DNA of 53,605 nt from Streptococcus suis. Its GTDB lineage: Bacteria; Bacillota; Bacilli; Lactobacillales; Streptococcaceae. Both the position numbers and the translations under genes were made by a program. Location: NCBI RefSeq assembly GCF_002960625.1, contig NZ_POJH01000013.1, positions 1 through 53,605 of the forward strand. Direction: 5' to 3'. This document shows, piece after piece, positions 23,026 through 31,584 of the stretch; the first letter of the stretch is position 1, and each line of letters opens with the position of its first letter. The notes below the pieces were generated by a model. That model saw only the letters and a list, made by a program, of their open reading frames with translations, was not told where the DNA came from and did no database searches.

Positions 23026-23658
23026 CTAATCCCTGTCCTTACTGTAGATCAGGACCACGTAGCCCTGATCCAGTTGAATGTCTATGTCCCTATCTATAAA
23101 TTCGTTAGAAGCATAGCATTTTTTGAAAAAATAATTGCTGGCATCCAGCGGGTACTTGGCATGACGAATGGTCAGGCGGCTCTGGTCCGACGGCATAAAG
23201 GAAATGTACTTCATACCAGCAATCGGTGACAAACGGTGCCGACCTGCTGGTCGAAAACGGATGATGTTTTGCCTATCCACCAATTCAATCTGCTCCATAA
23301 AGGCAGCCAAGTCCGGCTCTGCAGCCAGAAAGAGATTGCTCATCATGTGGTCCATACGACCACCCAAGGCTCCGTAGATACGGACCTGGGCCTGCGGATA
23401 GGCCTTGAAGATTTCCTTTAAAGCCAGCTCCAAGTCTGTGTCATCTTTTTCAGCAGGAGCTTGCAAAAAACGCTCTGCTAGAGCCTTTATCCGCCCTAAT
23501 TCTTCAGGCGTGACCGAGTCAAAATCACCAATAGCCCAGTCAAGAGGCAGGGAATGGTCCAGAAGACGAACAGAGCCTGCATCTACCCCCACATAGAGGT
23601 CGGCAGGCTCAGGAAGGCAGTCAAAGGAACCGCCTGCAATGACAGCAATCTTAATCAT
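23026..23658 (-). CDS. thiN: Thiamine diphosphokinase
   Basis: 210 aa. Residues 1-125 hold the catalytic domain: VIAGGSFDCLPEPADLYVGV, DAGSVRLLDHSLPLDWAIGD, DFDSVTPEEL, EKDDTDLELALKEIF and YGALGGRMDHMMSN, the last two being the family's Asp/Asn-rich active site. The enzyme transfers pyrophosphate from ATP to thiamine to make the cofactor ThDP. The C-terminal thiamine-binding beta domain ends the protein. It starts 8 bases inside the rpe gene end (overlap) and abuts rmuC. Confidence 0.95.
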   Translation of the reverse strand: MIKIAVIAGGSFDCLPEPADLYVGVDAGSVRLLDHSLPLDWAIGDFDSVTPEELGRIKALAERFLQAPAEKDDTDLELALKEIFKAYPQAQVRIYGALGGRMDHMMSNLFLAAEPDLAAFMEQIELVDRQNIIRFRPAGRHRLSPIAGMKYISFMPSDQSRLTIRHAKYPLDASNYFFKKCYASNEFIDRDIDIQLDQGYVVLIYSKDRD

Positions 23659-24310
23659 GAAGGGCTGCTCTCAATTTGGCAACGTTGGCATCCAAGTCTC
23701 CTTTGAAGAGATAGGAACCAGCCACAAAGACATTGGCACCCGCATTTTTAGCTGAATGAATGGTCTTATCGTCAATTCCGCCGTCCACTTCGATGTCAAA
23801 GTTCAAGCCTTTAGCTTCACGGAGTTTAACCAAATCTGCAATCTTCTCAGCCACTTCTGGAATGTAGGCCTGACCACCAAAACCTGGGTTGACCGTCATG
23901 AGCAGAACCTGATCCACCAAGTTGAGCACAGGCTCAATGGTTACAAGCGGCGTACCTGGATTGATGACCACGCCCACCTTCATACCGGCAGCACGGATTT
24001 TCTGCAAGGTTCCATGCAGGTGAACCGTTGCTTCTGCGTGAATGGTTAAAATATCTGCACCTGCTCGAGCAAAGGTCTCAATATGATTTTCAGGATTGGA
24101 CACCATGAGATGGCAATCGAAAACTAGCTTGCTATGAGGACGCATAGCCGCAACCACATCCGCCCCAAAGCTAATATTTGGCACGAAATGACCGTCCATG
24201 ACATCAATGTGCACATACTCCACACCTGTCTTTTCTAGACGTTTGAGCTCTTTTTCAAAATTTGCATAATCTGCCGCCAAAATAGACGGTGCAATCTTAA
24301 AATGTGACAT
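23651..24310 (-). CDS. rpe: Ribulose-phosphate 3-epimerase
   Basis: 219 aa TIM barrel. APSILAADYANFEKEL, VEYVHIDVMDGHFVPNIS and VFDCHLMVSNPENHI contribute the metal-binding His/Asp set; VNPGFGGQAYIPEVAEKI binds the phosphate; and FDIEVDGGIDDKT carries the second catalytic Asp. It interconverts ribulose-5-P and xylulose-5-P in the pentose phosphate pathway. It follows rsgA by 14 bases in the conserved rsgA-rpe-thiN order. Length is standard. Confidence 0.97.
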   Translation of the reverse strand: MSHFKIAPSILAADYANFEKELKRLEKTGVEYVHIDVMDGHFVPNISFGADVVAAMRPHSKLVFDCHLMVSNPENHIETFARAGADILTIHAEATVHLHGTLQKIRAAGMKVGVVINPGTPLVTIEPVLNLVDQVLLMTVNPGFGGQAYIPEVAEKIADLVKLREAKGLNFDIEVDGGIDDKTIHSAKNAGANVFVAGSYLFKGDLDANVAKLRAALHD

Positions 24311-24324
24311 AGAGTACCAACTTT

Positions 24325-25200
24325 CTATTTGAATTTCTTACTTACCTTGGTATAGGTTTCACGCTGATTTTGGATTTCGCTGAGGAATTGGAGATAATTG
24401 TCAAAGCGACTTTGGGAAATAGCAGAGCTGACAACAGCTCCCTTGACTGCACAATCCGGCTCGTGTGTGTGGGTACAGGTCCTAAATTTGCAGTCCTGGC
24501 TGACTTCCGCAATTTCTGGGAAACAATCTGTCAGAGCCTCAGCCTCCTTGACTTCATAGTCTAGGGATGAAAAACCTGGCGTATCCGCAATTTTCCCACC
24601 GAAGACATTGTAGAAGCTGACCGCACGAGTGGTATGGCGACCACGCCCCAAACTATCTGAAATCGCCCCTGTTTCCAAGGCTAATTCTGGTGCAATGCGA
24701 TTGAGAAGAGTTGATTTCCCAACCCCTGTCTGCCCCATAAAGACCGTCACCTTATCCAGCAATAATGGCGTCAATTCCTCCAAACTATAGACAAATGGAT
24801 AGCCAATTTTCTCATAGATAGCCTTGAAGGCATCCATCTCCGCCCAATCTTCCACCAAGTCCATCTTAGAGATATAAATAATGGGATCCATGTCCTTCTG
24901 TTCAAGGAGAACTAGGAAACGATCCAAGAGATTGGCATTAAAATCAGGTTCCTTGGCCGACATGATAACCACCGCCTGATCGATATTGACAATTGGAGGT
25001 CGAACCAAACTATTCTTCCGCTCATGGATTTTTAAAATATAGCCTTCTGAGTTTTCCTCCGCAGAAAAGTCCACAAAATCACCTACATAGGGCGTTTGGC
25101 CTTTCTTACGAAAATTTCCTCTGGCTCTGGTTTGATAAATCTGTCCATCCGCCTCAACATAGTAAAAACCTGCCAAGGCCTTGATAATTCTTCCTTGCAA
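24325..25200 (-). CDS. rsgA: Ribosome small-subunit-dependent GTPase RsgA
   Basis: 291 aa. It starts with TTG (25198-25200), 6-7 bases after AAAGGAG, reading [20 protein letters not shown]. An N-terminal OB fold is followed by a circularly permuted GTPase with G4 SKMDLVED before the P-loop [12 protein letters not shown] and DTPGFSSLD after it. A C-terminal zinc knuckle [17 protein letters not shown] closes the core. RsgA checks 30S maturation. It is the first gene of the six-gene operon ending with the kinase; TATAAT at 25230-25235 is the likely promoter. Confidence 0.96.
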   Translation of the reverse strand: MQGRIIKALAGFYYVEADGQIYQTRARGNFRKKGQTPYVGDFVDFSAEENSEGYILKIHERKNSLVRPPIVNIDQAVVIMSAKEPDFNANLLDRFLVLLEQKDMDPIIYISKMDLVEDWAEMDAFKAIYEKIGYPFVYSLEELTPLLLDKVTVFMGQTGVGKSTLLNRIAPELALETGAISDSLGRGRHTTRAVSFYNVFGGKIADTPGFSSLDYEVKEAEALTDCFPEIAEVSQDCKFRTCTHTHEPDCAVKGAVVSSAISQSRFDNYLQFLSEIQNQRETYTKVSKKFK

Positions 25201-25229
25201 TGAAGACTCCTTTGTGTGTACTTGTTCCT

Positions 25230-25235
25230 ATTATA
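25230..25235 (-). promoter_or_regulatory. -10 box of the rsgA operon
   Basis: Minus-strand TTTGGTATAATAGG, 29 bases before the TTG start; the -35 is not obvious. Confidence 0.55.
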
Positions 25236-25322
25236 CCAAATTTCCTAGGAAAAAGGGAGCAGGAAAGAACTCGAACCTTAATAAAAGAGCGCGTCACCCA
25301 TTTCACGTTTCAAGTTGTTGAG

Positions 25323-25525
25323 CTGAAACAGTCTATTCCCAGACTGTTTCAGTCCCACCCCCGCATAGCTCCAACAGTCAGAGTAGTGACTGTTGGAGGT
25401 TGGATATGAAGTGGACTTTGTTCGCAACAGTCGTAATGGTTAGATTTGGAGTGTTAAACACGAACTGCTGAGATTTGCTTTGCAAATCTTATCTCCTACC
25501 TTTAACAGTCTCCCAGACTGTTAAA
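25323..25525. repeat. Intergenic hairpin cluster (BOX-like)
   Basis: The 450-base gap between rsgA and tRNA-Leu holds no gene but four strong hairpins: CTGAAACAGTCT/AGACTGTTTCAG (25323-25352), CTCCAACAGTCA/TGACTGTTGGAG (25369-25398), AGATTTGC/GCAAATCT (25471-25489) and TTTAACAGTCT/AGACTGTTAAA (25501-25525). Three share the core ACAGTC. The segment ttggaggttgga after the second hairpin recurs in the BOX-like element at 50823-51028. Confidence 0.75.
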
Positions 25526-25651
25526 GCCAATCAACCACTGCGCTGAGATGTTGACACTAACCTTATGAAGTGGGATGGTCTTTTACCCAGACTCTGAGAT
25601 TTTACACTTTCCTCTAGTCATTTCAATGTAAAAATAGTATAATAAAAACAA

Positions 25652-25733
25652 GCGGAGGTGGTGGAACGGCAGACACGCATGCTTCAGGCGCATGTGCCCA
25701 TCGGGTGTGAGGGTTCAAATCCCTTCCTCCGCA
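25652..25733 (+). tRNA. tRNA-Leu (CAG)
   Basis: 82-nt class II tRNA. Acceptor GCGGAGG pairs with CCTCCGC, the anticodon stem CATGC/GCATG encloses TTCAGGC (anticodon CAG), there is a variable arm TGCCCATCGGGT-like hairpin, and the T-loop is GGTTCAAATCC. CCA is not encoded. A TATAAT lies at 25638-25643. Confidence 0.93.
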
Positions 25734-25745
25734 TGATAAACGAGA

Positions 25746-25782
25746 AACCCCAAGTCAGAGTTGATGACTTGGGGTTATTTTT
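25746..25782. terminator. Bidirectional terminator between tRNA-Leu and the ABC genes
   Basis: Perfect 12-bp stem AACCCCAAGTCA / TGACTTGGGGTT (25746-25776) with a T-rich plus-strand tail (ATTTTTAT). It ends the plus-strand tRNA transcript and overlaps the 3' end of the convergent ABC gene. Confidence 0.85.
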
Positions 25783-27373
25783 ATATCTTCTCACGCAATT
25801 TCCTATCACGCATTTCCAAAACCACATCAAACATGTCTAGGATGGCAGGGTCTGATTCATGCAAGATGGTGATGATAAGTTTGTCCTCCAGCTGCAAGAG
25901 GTTGGTCAAAACCTGCTTAGTCAGGGCAGGGTCTAAATGGGAGGTCGGTTCATCCAAGAGCAAAATCTCCTTACCACTCATCAGGGCACGAAGCAGACAC
26001 AGGACATTTTTCTCGCCACCACTCAAGAGACTAGGATCACTTGTGGTCATCAATGTGTCCTGTAAACTCGTTGGCAGGCTCCTTAACAAGCCAAACATGA
26101 CATCTCTTCCCTTCTCATAGGTTCCAAAAACAGACACATTGCTTTCAAAATCGGTATGGTAAAGATGCTCAAACTGGCTGAGATAGAAGGCGGTAGCTGC
26201 TTCCATTTCATGCAAAACATCGTTTTCCAGATAGGAAATACTTCCCTTGTCCAGAGCCAGTTCTCCTGCCAACACTCATAGAAAAGTGGATTTCCCGCTG
26301 GCTGACGGACCAATGATGGCATACTTTTTCCCCTTGTCAAACCGATAGGAAAAATCTACTACCGCTAATTCTCCCACATGATAGGCCACATCCCTGACTT
26401 CCAAGGCTGTCACATTGGGATAGCTTGGCACTTGCTCAGACAAGACCTGACCAGCAAGATAGTCTTCTAAATTGGCAACTGTTTCCTTGGTCGAATGGAT
26501 ATAATTGACATCCAAGAGGATGTATTTCATAGGATAGATGAAATTTTCAACATAGCTGAAGGTTGCAATGGCAGCACCGATGGTCAACTCTTTTTGCAGC
26601 AAGAGATAGCCGACCAAGCCAAAAGCCGTTAATTGCACCAAAAACATGGAAAATCCATTGACGACATTGGCCAGGGTCTTGAATTGACCAAAGCGAAAAC
26701 GGGCTCCTTCACTTTCTTCTACTGACCGATGGTGGACACGGCTGATGGAACCGAAGGTTTCACTATTAACGCGGTTCTTAGCAGAAAAGAGGTCAGTCAC
26801 CACCTGAAAATAGCCTTCCAAACTCTGTAAAAATGACCGCTGACGCTGAGAAAGAGGGCCTGAAATCCACTTGGGAATGAAAACCGCCAAGGCAGACGAC
26901 AGAATAATCCCAACCGCAACCAGCGGATGAACAAAGAGAAAGAGGGAAACCGCATAGATGAGCATACTCAAACTAGAGCGGATAATGTCCATGAGGGGAC
27001 TCAGGTAACTCTCCTCAATGGTTTCCAAATCGTTGTCAAAAATGGACAGATAGGCAGAGACATTCTTCTCTGAAAATTTGGCTAAAGGCTGTGATAACAA
27101 GCTGTTTGCCAGACCTTTTTTAGCCGTGACATAGAAGCCCTGGGACACCTTCCACTCATAAACCTGGGAAATGTACTGAAAGACTGAATTGGCAATGATG
27201 GTCAAAGTGTAGGCCAACAAGAGCCAGACAAGTCCTGTCCAGCCCATCTGAAAAATATGGTCAAAAAGATACTTATTTAACTCAGGCAAAACGACATTGG
27301 TAAAACTATATAAGATATGGAAAACCAACTGAATGGCAATAACTGGTTTCAATTGATAGATGATATTTTTCAT
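25781..27373 (-). pseudogene. ABC exporter half-transporter with an in-frame stop after Walker A
   Basis: The permease part (27373 down to ~26340) has a type IV exporter transmembrane domain starting MKNIIYQLKPVIAIQLVFHI; the ATG is supported by GGAGGAG. The nucleotide-binding domain begins KKYAIIGPSASGKSTFL and then hits TGA at 26276-26278. The same frame continues VLAGELALDKGSISYLEND to the signature LSGGEKNVLCLLRAL and Walker B EILLLDEPTSHLD. One base change would restore a 530-aa protein. If the stop is real, the ATPase is non-functional unless re-initiated at GTG 26273-26275, which would separate the P-loop from the rest. It lies 33 bases after a second ABC gene, normally its heterodimer partner. 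Confidence 0.85.
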
Positions 27374-27406
27374 AACTCCTCCTAGATAGGAACAATCTGA
27401 CAAAAA

Positions 27407-28984
27407 TTAATTGCTCTCCCCAATCCGTACCACACCATCATAACGAGAAAGGACATCATCGGACACGCGGTGGGAAATATGAATGAGTGTCTTATCAGCT
27501 AGAGAGGTAAGGTAGGCTTCAATTACTGTATAGGTTTCCTGATCCAAGGCAGACAGACTTTCATCCAGCAACAAGATGTCCTTATCTTGCAGCAAGGCAC
27601 GAATCAAGAGCAGACGCTGCTTTTGTCCGCCAGACAGTCCGCTATCATCACTAATTTCCTCGCTCAAAGAAGCATAACTTGGGAAACGACTGTCAAGGTT
27701 CATGGTCTTAATGAGTGACATCAGCCTATCTTCTGAAACCTCCCGTCCCATGGTCAAGTTGTAAAGAACAGTATCATGGAAAAGGGCTCCCTCTTGTGGC
27801 AGATAGGCAATCTTATCTTGAATGGTTTGGTAGGACAAGTCTGAAAGAGAGGTTTTATCAACGTAAATATCCCCTGCTTGCAGTTGGCTATTCTTGGTCA
27901 AAATAAGAGCCAAGGAAGATTTGCCAGAACCACTTTCCCCAAGAATTAAATACTTCTTGCCACGTTCAAACGTTACTGTCAAGTCTTCAAAGACCTGCTT
28001 CTCACCGATAGCATAACTAGCCTTGACCAGTTGAATACTCTGGAAAGCTGAAGCTAGTTCCTGTCCCTTCGTTTCTTGACCCAAAGAAGATAACTCAAAC
28101 TCTTGCTTCAATTCCTTAACGGCATGCCTGTCCAAAAAGGCTGCGGCAATGCTATTAATGGGATCCACCAACTGCTCTGAAATGGTCAGAATAGCTGTCA
28201 AGCCACCGATGGTCAAGGCCCCAGAAAAGACCTGAAAACCACCGATAAAGATAATCGAAAGAGTAGTCAGATAAAAGACAAAACCGACTAAGAGCCGCAT
28301 GGTTACTGTCGTTCGATTGGCCTGATTGACCTTGTCATTGACTGCTTGATAGCGATCGTTCAGACCATCTAAAACTTGCTGTCTTTGGCGGCTATTTTTC
28401 ACTTGCAAATAACTCAAAAAGACATCTGAAACCCTTGTATTATAGACCTGCTGACTGTCCGAAATCGCCTCCTGATTGAGCCTCCTCCGCTTTTTGAATA
28501 GATAGGGAATCACAACTGGCAAAAAGGAAATCAGAATTAAGAAAATAGCAGTCAGACCATCCAAGCTAAGCAAGGCTAGACTGGCAATCCCAAAGGTACA
28601 AACACCTTGAAAAATCGTAAAGAAAGCGTCGTAATAATCTTCTTTCACCGTCTCCAAATCATTATTGAGCTGGGAAATATAGGCCCCTGCCCCCTGTTCA
28701 ACAAACTGCCTAAAAGGCAAATCAAAAATTTTCCCAATAAAGGTCGCTTGTAATTGGAAACCTACTTGATTGAGATAGCTGACATTGGCAATCTGACGAA
28801 TGTATTCAAAGACCAGCATGACAAGGACAGTTAGCCCCATCAGCACAAAATAGGACACAAAGGCTTGCCTATCTCCAGCCGCAATAGCATCAATAATGTA
28901 GCGATATTGGTACAGAAAGCCAACATTTAGCAGGGCTACTGCAAAAATACAAGATAAGGTTAGCCAAAAATTCCTCTTTTTCAT
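27407..28984 (-). CDS. ABC exporter, fused permease/ATPase half-transporter
   Basis: 525 aa from the ATG at 28982-28984 (MKKRNFWLTLSCIFAVALLN), after GGTGGGGAA; an upstream start to 29017 gives an odd leader. Six helices (~1-300) are followed by the ATPase: Walker A YLILGESGSGKSSLA, Q-loop LPQEGALFHD, signature LSGGQKQRLLLIRALL, Walker B DILLLDESLSALD, switch His ISHRVSD. All catalytic motifs are intact. It resembles the two-gene exporters of streptococci thought to move peptides, lipids or drugs; the substrate is unknown. Its partner gene carries an internal stop. TATAAT at 29048-29053 is the likely -10. Confidence 0.88.
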   Translation of the reverse strand: MKKRNFWLTLSCIFAVALLNVGFLYQYRYIIDAIAAGDRQAFVSYFVLMGLTVLVMLVFEYIRQIANVSYLNQVGFQLQATFIGKIFDLPFRQFVEQGAGAYISQLNNDLETVKEDYYDAFFTIFQGVCTFGIASLALLSLDGLTAIFLILISFLPVVIPYLFKKRRRLNQEAISDSQQVYNTRVSDVFLSYLQVKNSRQRQQVLDGLNDRYQAVNDKVNQANRTTVTMRLLVGFVFYLTTLSIIFIGGFQVFSGALTIGGLTAILTISEQLVDPINSIAAAFLDRHAVKELKQEFELSSLGQETKGQELASAFQSIQLVKASYAIGEKQVFEDLTVTFERGKKYLILGESGSGKSSLALILTKNSQLQAGDIYVDKTSLSDLSYQTIQDKIAYLPQEGALFHDTVLYNLTMGREVSEDRLMSLIKTMNLDSRFPSYASLSEEISDDSGLSGGQKQRLLLIRALLQDKDILLLDESLSALDQETYTVIEAYLTSLADKTLIHISHRVSDDVLSRYDGVVRIGESN

Positions 28985-29093
28985 TTCCCCACCGCCGTTT
29001 GATAGATTGCTAAGCAAAGCAATAAAAAATCTGTATTAAACACCGTTATTATACCACAACTCCCCATGTTTGTGTACTTTTTCACATAAAGAA

Positions 29094-29124
29094 AAAGCCA
29101 AGCCAGCATTCTGACTTGGTCGTG
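29094..29124 (-). terminator. Terminator of the LtaS-like operon
   Basis: Minus-strand CCAAGTC...GGCTTGG followed by CTTTTTCTTT, just past the stop at 29128. Confidence 0.7.
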
Positions 29125-29127
29125 ATT

Positions 29128-31572
29128 TTATTCTGTCGTTTCAGTCGCTACTTTGAAAAAATCTTTGTATTTCAAAAGGTAGCCTTTTCCTGTGGATAGG
29201 TCATATTGGACCAGTTTGAGTTCTTCTGCAACTTTCGCATCTCGCTCAGCCTGACCTACACGATCCTTATGAAGCACTTCTGTCAAGAGGGCATAGTAAG
29301 GGCTGACCTTGTTATTGGTCGTCTCCAGCATTAGTGCATTCATGTCGCTAGAGTTAACTAGCTCATAATTGTATTTCGCTGTATCAAAATTGCTCCAAAC
29401 GAAATAATCCGTCTTGTACTGCGCACTTGGGTCCGTCACGAAAGCAGACTCTGGATACAAACCTGGCAGATGGTCGCCGTAAAAGACAACAGTCACCTTT
29501 TTATCCAAGGTCTTAAGCTGGTCTAGAAAATCCCTTGTTGCCTGATCCGTAAAGGATAGAAGACGAGCATAGCTATTGAGGTTGGCATTTTCCTCAGCCG
29601 TGAAGCCCTCTCCAGATGCAGTGATACTTGCAGGCTCTAGGGAATTCCACTGAACATGGTTCTGCATGGTAATGGCCGAAACAAATGTATTTGTTCCTGA
29701 ACGCACCTGCTCCAAAATCAAATCATAGGTCTTCTTGTCACTGACAAAATTCCCCTGATAATCTTCAGCCGTCACTGCAAGTGGATAGTTGGCACTATTG
29801 AGCGTATAGAACTGCTCAATCCCCAACTGTTTATAGATAGAATTACGGTTGTAGCTAGTATCGAAGTAGGGGTGAATAGCGACACGATTCTCTGCTGGAT
29901 AGAGGTCGCTGATACTTGGCAACTTCTTCATATTTGGTGCCACATCCAGATAGACAGATGAAATAGAAGAATTATAATTGTAAAGTGGTAAACCACTATA
30001 AACCTGAAACTCGATATTGGCAGTCCCACCACCATAGTGGTCGCTCTTCATCAAGCCACTGGTAGTCTGGCTCATGATGTATTCAATATTTTGCAGGACA
30101 TTTTGACTTAGAGTCACACCTGGAATCCGACGAGGGTCAGCCAAACTCTCGCTGAGGATGTAGATAACCGTCTGGTCAGTCAATTGACCTGTCCGCTCTG
30201 CATTGATTTCCTCAGCCAGAGCGGTATATTTCTTCACAATAGCCTTCATGGTCTTCTCAGAGTAGTTCTCAGGCATTTCCATACTGGTCTTGCTGAGCTG
30301 CTGCAACCAGAGGAATGAAAGAGTGCGATAACGAGCCACAAAGGCGTAGCCCTTCCAGTCTACGTTCCGCCAGTTATTGACCTGAGAAAGAATAGGTATC
30401 CAGCCAGCAATCTTATGGTCTTTTTCATTGCGAATAGCCCAGCCCATTCCTAAAATCAAGGAAAGAATGACAGAAATCCCTGCCAGCCGTTTCCAGATGG
30501 AAGCAACAATCCTTCCTTGGAAGTAGTTCTTATGAATTTTCCGATAAAGAAAGAACAGAAGAACCAAAAAGAATAGGGATATGAGCACAACACGCAGACT
30601 GATAAAGCTGAGAATCATTCCCAAGTTCCCGACCCATTTGAAATCATTGGGGGTCAACGGCTCCGAACGATAGCGGAATTTTAGGAAATTGGCCGCTATC
30701 AAGGTCACATTTAAACCAGCAATGACAGCAACCGACAGGATTTGACGGTTGATGACCAAACTAATGATAATGTTTAGGAAAAAGAGGCAGGCAATCTGAA
30801 AGACAATGGCTCCAGGAAAGAGGTGACGGGTGAAATATGAACCCGTTCCTCCAGCCATTGAAGCCTGATAACCGATATGCGACAACATAGCCAGAGCCAG
30901 GCTGATAAAGAGCATACTGTAAACGTTGGTCCGATTGGCCTTAAACTCTACAAATGCCTTATGAAGATAGCGGAGAAAAATATAGGTCCCTATAAAATGA
31001 ATAGGGGCAAACAGCGGTGTCTGGCTAAAGAACTCTACATAAGAGCCTTTCTCAACCAAACTCTCATAATGGCTATCTTTCCAATAAGAGATAGCTAGAG
31101 GGCTGAGAGAAAGCAAACTGGTCAAGAGCAAATAGCCATCTGGTACCAAGTGATTGGCTGACCACTGGCTTAATTTTTCTCGAATTCCCGTCTTCTTCCG
31201 CCATAAAAATGCCAACAATACGGGAAGAGCCAACATCAATAGAAGCTCAAATTGAAAGAGATTATTACGGAAAATATTCCAGGCTTGATATTTCTTGGCA
31301 TTGAGCCGATAGACTAGATTGACAAGATACAGAAAGCCTAGAAAATAGCCGACATACTTGGCAAAGCTCTTGGTCTTGATAAACTGTTCGTACTTATCCA
31401 GCAGGACCAAGATATAAAAAGTAAAAATAAGATAGGCAAGTAAGGGCAGGGGGATAAACCAGAGCGGAAAAGATACACCGCTTAACAAAAGGGCCCGCCC
31501 CATCGCAAGTAAAATGGTCATAATCATAACCAGAATAAATTGCTTGCTTGCCTTTGGATTGATTTGTTTCAT
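29128..31572 (-). CDS. LTA synthase-family membrane sulfatase (phosphoglycerol transferase-like)
   Basis: 814 aa. The N-terminal half (~1-420) has about a dozen hydrophobic helices, longer than the five of canonical LtaS. The C-terminal extracellular alkaline-phosphatase/sulfatase domain (~450-770) contains VIYILSESLADPRRIPGV, MKSDHYGGGTANIEFQVYSG (nucleophile Thr in GGTAN, ~515) and VVFYGDHLPGLYP, which supplies metal ligands. Such enzymes transfer phosphoglycerol or related groups to lipid-linked glycopolymers. The long membrane part suggests a modifying enzyme rather than the primary LTA synthase. It follows a large polytopic membrane protein by 12 bases, probably the same surface-polymer pathway. 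Confidence 0.85.
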   Translation of the reverse strand: MKQINPKASKQFILVMIMTILLAMGRALLLSGVSFPLWFIPLPLLAYLIFTFYILVLLDKYEQFIKTKSFAKYVGYFLGFLYLVNLVYRLNAKKYQAWNIFRNNLFQFELLLMLALPVLLAFLWRKKTGIREKLSQWSANHLVPDGYLLLTSLLSLSPLAISYWKDSHYESLVEKGSYVEFFSQTPLFAPIHFIGTYIFLRYLHKAFVEFKANRTNVYSMLFISLALAMLSHIGYQASMAGGTGSYFTRHLFPGAIVFQIACLFFLNIIISLVINRQILSVAVIAGLNVTLIAANFLKFRYRSEPLTPNDFKWVGNLGMILSFISLRVVLISLFFLVLLFFLYRKIHKNYFQGRIVASIWKRLAGISVILSLILGMGWAIRNEKDHKIAGWIPILSQVNNWRNVDWKGYAFVARYRTLSFLWLQQLSKTSMEMPENYSEKTMKAIVKKYTALAEEINAERTGQLTDQTVIYILSESLADPRRIPGVTLSQNVLQNIEYIMSQTTSGLMKSDHYGGGTANIEFQVYSGLPLYNYNSSISSVYLDVAPNMKKLPSISDLYPAENRVAIHPYFDTSYNRNSIYKQLGIEQFYTLNSANYPLAVTAEDYQGNFVSDKKTYDLILEQVRSGTNTFVSAITMQNHVQWNSLEPASITASGEGFTAEENANLNSYARLLSFTDQATRDFLDQLKTLDKKVTVVFYGDHLPGLYPESAFVTDPSAQYKTDYFVWSNFDTAKYNYELVNSSDMNALMLETTNNKVSPYYALLTEVLHKDRVGQAERDAKVAEELKLVQYDLSTGKGYLLKYKDFFKVATETTE

Positions 31573-31584
31573 AACATTTCTCTC

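Noticed and set aside
25323..25525. CRISPR array
   Set aside because: Repeats are palindromic, unequal and irregularly spaced, with no constant-length spacers and no cas genes.
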